Source: Pseudomonadota bacterium
Lineage (GTDB): Bacteria; Pseudomonadota; Gammaproteobacteria; Pseudomonadales; Pseudomonadaceae
Reading direction: 5' to 3'
DNA: 9,945 nt
Assembly: GCA_023431055.1 (NCBI GenBank)
Contig: JAEYXX010000097.1
Span: forward strand, 1 to 9,945
Program-made: the position numbers and the translations under genes
The notes under the pieces: generated by a model
What the model was told of the DNA's origin: nothing
Database searches by the model: none
What the model saw: the letters and a program-made list of their open reading frames with translations, nothing else
In this document: positions 8,552 through 9,945 of the stretch, one piece after another
Layout: each line of letters starts with the position of its first letter
How positions within the stretch are numbered: position 1 is the stretch's first letter

Positions 8552-8663
8552 TGAGATTCTCCTCGCGCCTGATATCAGCTTGTCATCCCGCCCGATTTTT
8601 CACCCTGCTTAGCCGGCCTAATCTTGGGTCATCGGCCTGAGACAAGAACAAGGGTGTGGTGTG

Positions 8664-9761
8664 ATGGCAAACGATGTACTGGTGAGCTTCCGCGGCGTGC
8701 AGAAGAGCTACGATGGCGAGACGCTGATCGTCAAAGACCTCAACCTGGATATCCGCAAGGGTGAGTTCCTGACCCTGCTCGGCCCGTCCGGCTCCGGCAA
8801 GACCACCAGCCTGATGATGCTGGCCGGTTTCGAAACCCCGACTGCCGGCGAGATCCTGCTCGACGGTCGCTCGCTGAACAAACTGCCGCCGCACAAACGC
8901 AACATCGGCATGGTGTTCCAGAACTATGCGCTGTTCCCGCACATGACCGTGGCGGAGAACCTGGCTTTTCCGCTGAGCGTGCGCGGCATGTCGCGTACCG
9001 ACATCAGCGAGCGGGTCAAGCGCGCACTGTCCATGGTGCAGCTCGACAGTTTCCGCAATCGTTATCCGGGCCAGCTTTCCGGTGGTCAGCAGCAGCGCGT
9101 GGCCTTGGCCCGTGCGCTGGTGTTCGAGCCGCAACTGGTGCTGATGGACGAACCCCTCGGCGCACTGGACAAGCAACTGCGCGAACACATGCAGATGGAG
9201 ATCAAGCACCTGCACCAGCGCCTGGGCGTGACCGTGGTCTACGTCACCCACGACCAGGGCGAGGCGCTGACCATGTCCGACCGCGTGGCCGTGTTCCATC
9301 AGGGGGAGATCCAGCAGATCGCACCGCCGCGCGAACTCTACGAAGCGCCGCACAACACCTTCGTCGCCCAGTTCATTGGCGAGAACAATCGTCTGGCTGG
9401 CGAGCTGCTCAGCCGCGACGGCGAGCAGTGCGTGGTGCGCCTGGCGCGGGGTGAAGAAGTACGCGCCACGGCGGTCAACATCGGCGCGGTGGGCGAGTCG
9501 GTGAGCCTGTCGATCCGCCCCGAGCGCATCCGCCTCAACGGCCACAGCGAGGCCTGCCCGAACCGTTTCTCCGGGCGTATCGCCGAGTTCATTTACCTGG
9601 GCGACCACGTGCGCATCCGCATGGAGGTCTGCGGCAAATCCGATTTCTACGTCAAGCAACCCGTGGCCGAGCTCGATCCGGCGCTGGCGGTTGGTGACCT
9701 GGTTCCGCTCGGCTGGTCTGTCGAGCATGTCCGCGCGCTCGACCCACTCCAAGCCGAGTGA
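8664..9761 (+). CDS. agtA: ABC transporter ATPase AgtA (polyamine/4-aminobutyrate/5-aminovalerate-type uptake)
   Basis: The 365-residue ATPase is of the PotA/PotG kind and energises import by the agt transporter at the cytoplasmic face of the inner membrane. All motifs are intact: Walker A GPSGSGKTT (40-48), Q-loop Q86 in VFQNYALFPHMTV, signature LSGGQQQRV (138-146), Walker B LVLMDEP (158-164), D-loop GALD (166-169) and switch H196 in VTHDQGEAL. A C-terminal TOBE-type regulatory domain (about 240-360) includes SIRPERIRL (283-291), giving the standard family length. The ATG at 8664 is preceded by AAGGG (8650-8654) at nine bases; a GTG one codon earlier is possible. The specific substrate follows from position beside agtSR and not from the ATPase sequence, which would equally suit spermidine/putrescine transporters. 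agtB follows after 53 bases. Confidence 0.85.
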   Translation: MANDVLVSFRGVQKSYDGETLIVKDLNLDIRKGEFLTLLGPSGSGKTTSLMMLAGFETPTAGEILLDGRSLNKLPPHKRNIGMVFQNYALFPHMTVAENLAFPLSVRGMSRTDISERVKRALSMVQLDSFRNRYPGQLSGGQQQRVALARALVFEPQLVLMDEPLGALDKQLREHMQMEIKHLHQRLGVTVVYVTHDQGEALTMSDRVAVFHQGEIQQIAPPRELYEAPHNTFVAQFIGENNRLAGELLSRDGEQCVVRLARGEEVRATAVNIGAVGESVSLSIRPERIRLNGHSEACPNRFSGRIAEFIYLGDHVRIRMEVCGKSDFYVKQPVAELDPALAVGDLVPLGWSVEHVRALDPLQAE

Positions 9762-9814
9762 GCGTTTCGCGCAGTGCTTCACCTTTACCCCGTAACACAG
9801 AGGAGCTGATAAGA
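9762..9814 (+). promoter_or_regulatory. agtA-agtB spacer with strong ribosome binding site
   Basis: This short spacer contains AGAGGAG (9799-9805), nine bases before the agtB ATG. I see no hairpin or promoter in it, so agtB is probably cotranscribed with agtA. A strong ribosome binding site fits the excess of binding protein over ATPase usual for importers. Confidence 0.6.
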
Positions 9815-9945
9815 ATGACGAAATCCCTGAAGCTGGCGGCATTGGCCCTGGGCGTTAGTTGCGCTATGCCGGCACTGGCGGTGGACCTGACAGCGGTATC
9901 CTTCGGCGGCGCGAACAAGGCGGCGCAGGTCAAGGCCTTCTACGA
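9815..9945 (+). CDS. agtB: Start of periplasmic binding protein AgtB (first 43 residues; gene runs off window)
   Basis: The visible peptide starts MTKSLKLAALALGVSCAMPA, a textbook signal peptide: basic start, hydrophobic core, and cleavage after ALA at about residue 22. The mature start, VDLTAVSFGGANKAAQVKAF, has the first beta strand and loop (SFGG.N..AQ..AF) usual for the PotD/PotF-like family of extracellular solute-binding proteins. The product would capture the substrate in the periplasm for the agt permease. Position directly after agtA and the strong AGAGGAG site support the call. Permease genes would be expected beyond the window. Which amine or amino acid it binds cannot be told from this fragment. 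Confidence 0.75.
   Translation, partial: MTKSLKLAALALGVSCAMPALAVDLTAVSFGGANKAAQVKAFY

Larger units (their letters stand above)
8373..8663. other. Intergenic region agtR-agtA, no gene seen
   Basis: These 291 bases contain no credible coding frame. They hold the 85-bp palindromic repeat (8409-8493), the 18-bp operator-like palindrome (8534-8551) and a leader of about 80 bases before agtA. In PAO1, as I recall, an additional binding-protein gene (PA0602) lies between agtR and the ATPase gene. If that is right, it is absent here. Confidence 0.6.

Noticed and set aside
8609..8621. TTAGCCGGCCTAA as a second operator before agtA
   Set aside because: The dyad is imperfect with only four paired outer bases, so it is too weak to separate from chance.
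8583..9842. 419-codon open frame on the minus strand, antisense to agtA
   Set aside because: The real gene is agtA, with all ABC ATPase motifs. The antisense product is His/Ala/Leu-rich and repetitive, as expected of a shadow frame.

Overview
The window reads as chromosomal core sequence of a Pseudomonas species. It is GC-rich and densely coded. The proteins have a Pseudomonas character, and the order lptD / amgK-murU-djlA / DUF3530-like gene / agtSR / agt transporter matches, as I recall it, the stretch around PA0595-PA0604 of P. aeruginosa. It is probably not P. aeruginosa itself, because an 85-bp palindromic repeat typical of other pseudomonads sits after agtR. I see no rRNA, tRNA, CRISPR array, insertion sequence or phage gene.

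Left block (1-4253): lptD, the outer-membrane LPS assembly protein, runs leftward off the window; 557 N-terminal residues are present. Divergent from it, across a 124-bp intergenic region, is a tightly packed three-gene operon. AmgK is a MurNAc/GlcNAc anomeric kinase, MurU is the MurNAc-1-phosphate uridylyltransferase, and the third protein is a DjlA-type membrane J-domain protein. AmgK and MurU together form the cell-wall sugar recycling bypass that returns MurNAc to UDP-MurNAc without MurA. In E. coli djlA lies directly beside lptD, so here the recycling pair appears to sit between two old neighbours.

Middle (4250-5227, minus strand): a secreted alpha/beta-hydrolase-like protein of the DUF3530 type converges on djlA, sharing a CTAG at the two stop codons. 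Its predicted nucleophile position is glycine.

Right block (5312-9945): agtS and agtR overlap by GTGA and encode a two-component system. The kinase has a periplasmic solute-binding-type sensor, one membrane anchor, two PAS domains and a HisKA_3/HATPase core; the regulator is of the NarL/LuxR type. They are followed by a polyamine-type ABC transporter, with agtA (ATPase) complete and agtB (binding protein) cut by the window edge. In P. aeruginosa this locus takes up and responds to 4-aminobutyrate and 5-aminovalerate.

The most noteworthy non-textbook signals are: a ten-codon arginine-rich ORF with a good ribosome binding site, coupled by ATGA to agtS; a perfect 7-4-7 palindrome upstream of agtA that is a strong candidate AgtR operator; an 85-bp imperfect palindrome after agtR with two mutually exclusive folds; the degenerate catalytic site of the DUF3530-like protein; and a run of eight C in amgK. 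I did not find convincing evidence of a wholly new system. These are regulatory and protein-level oddities within a known locus.
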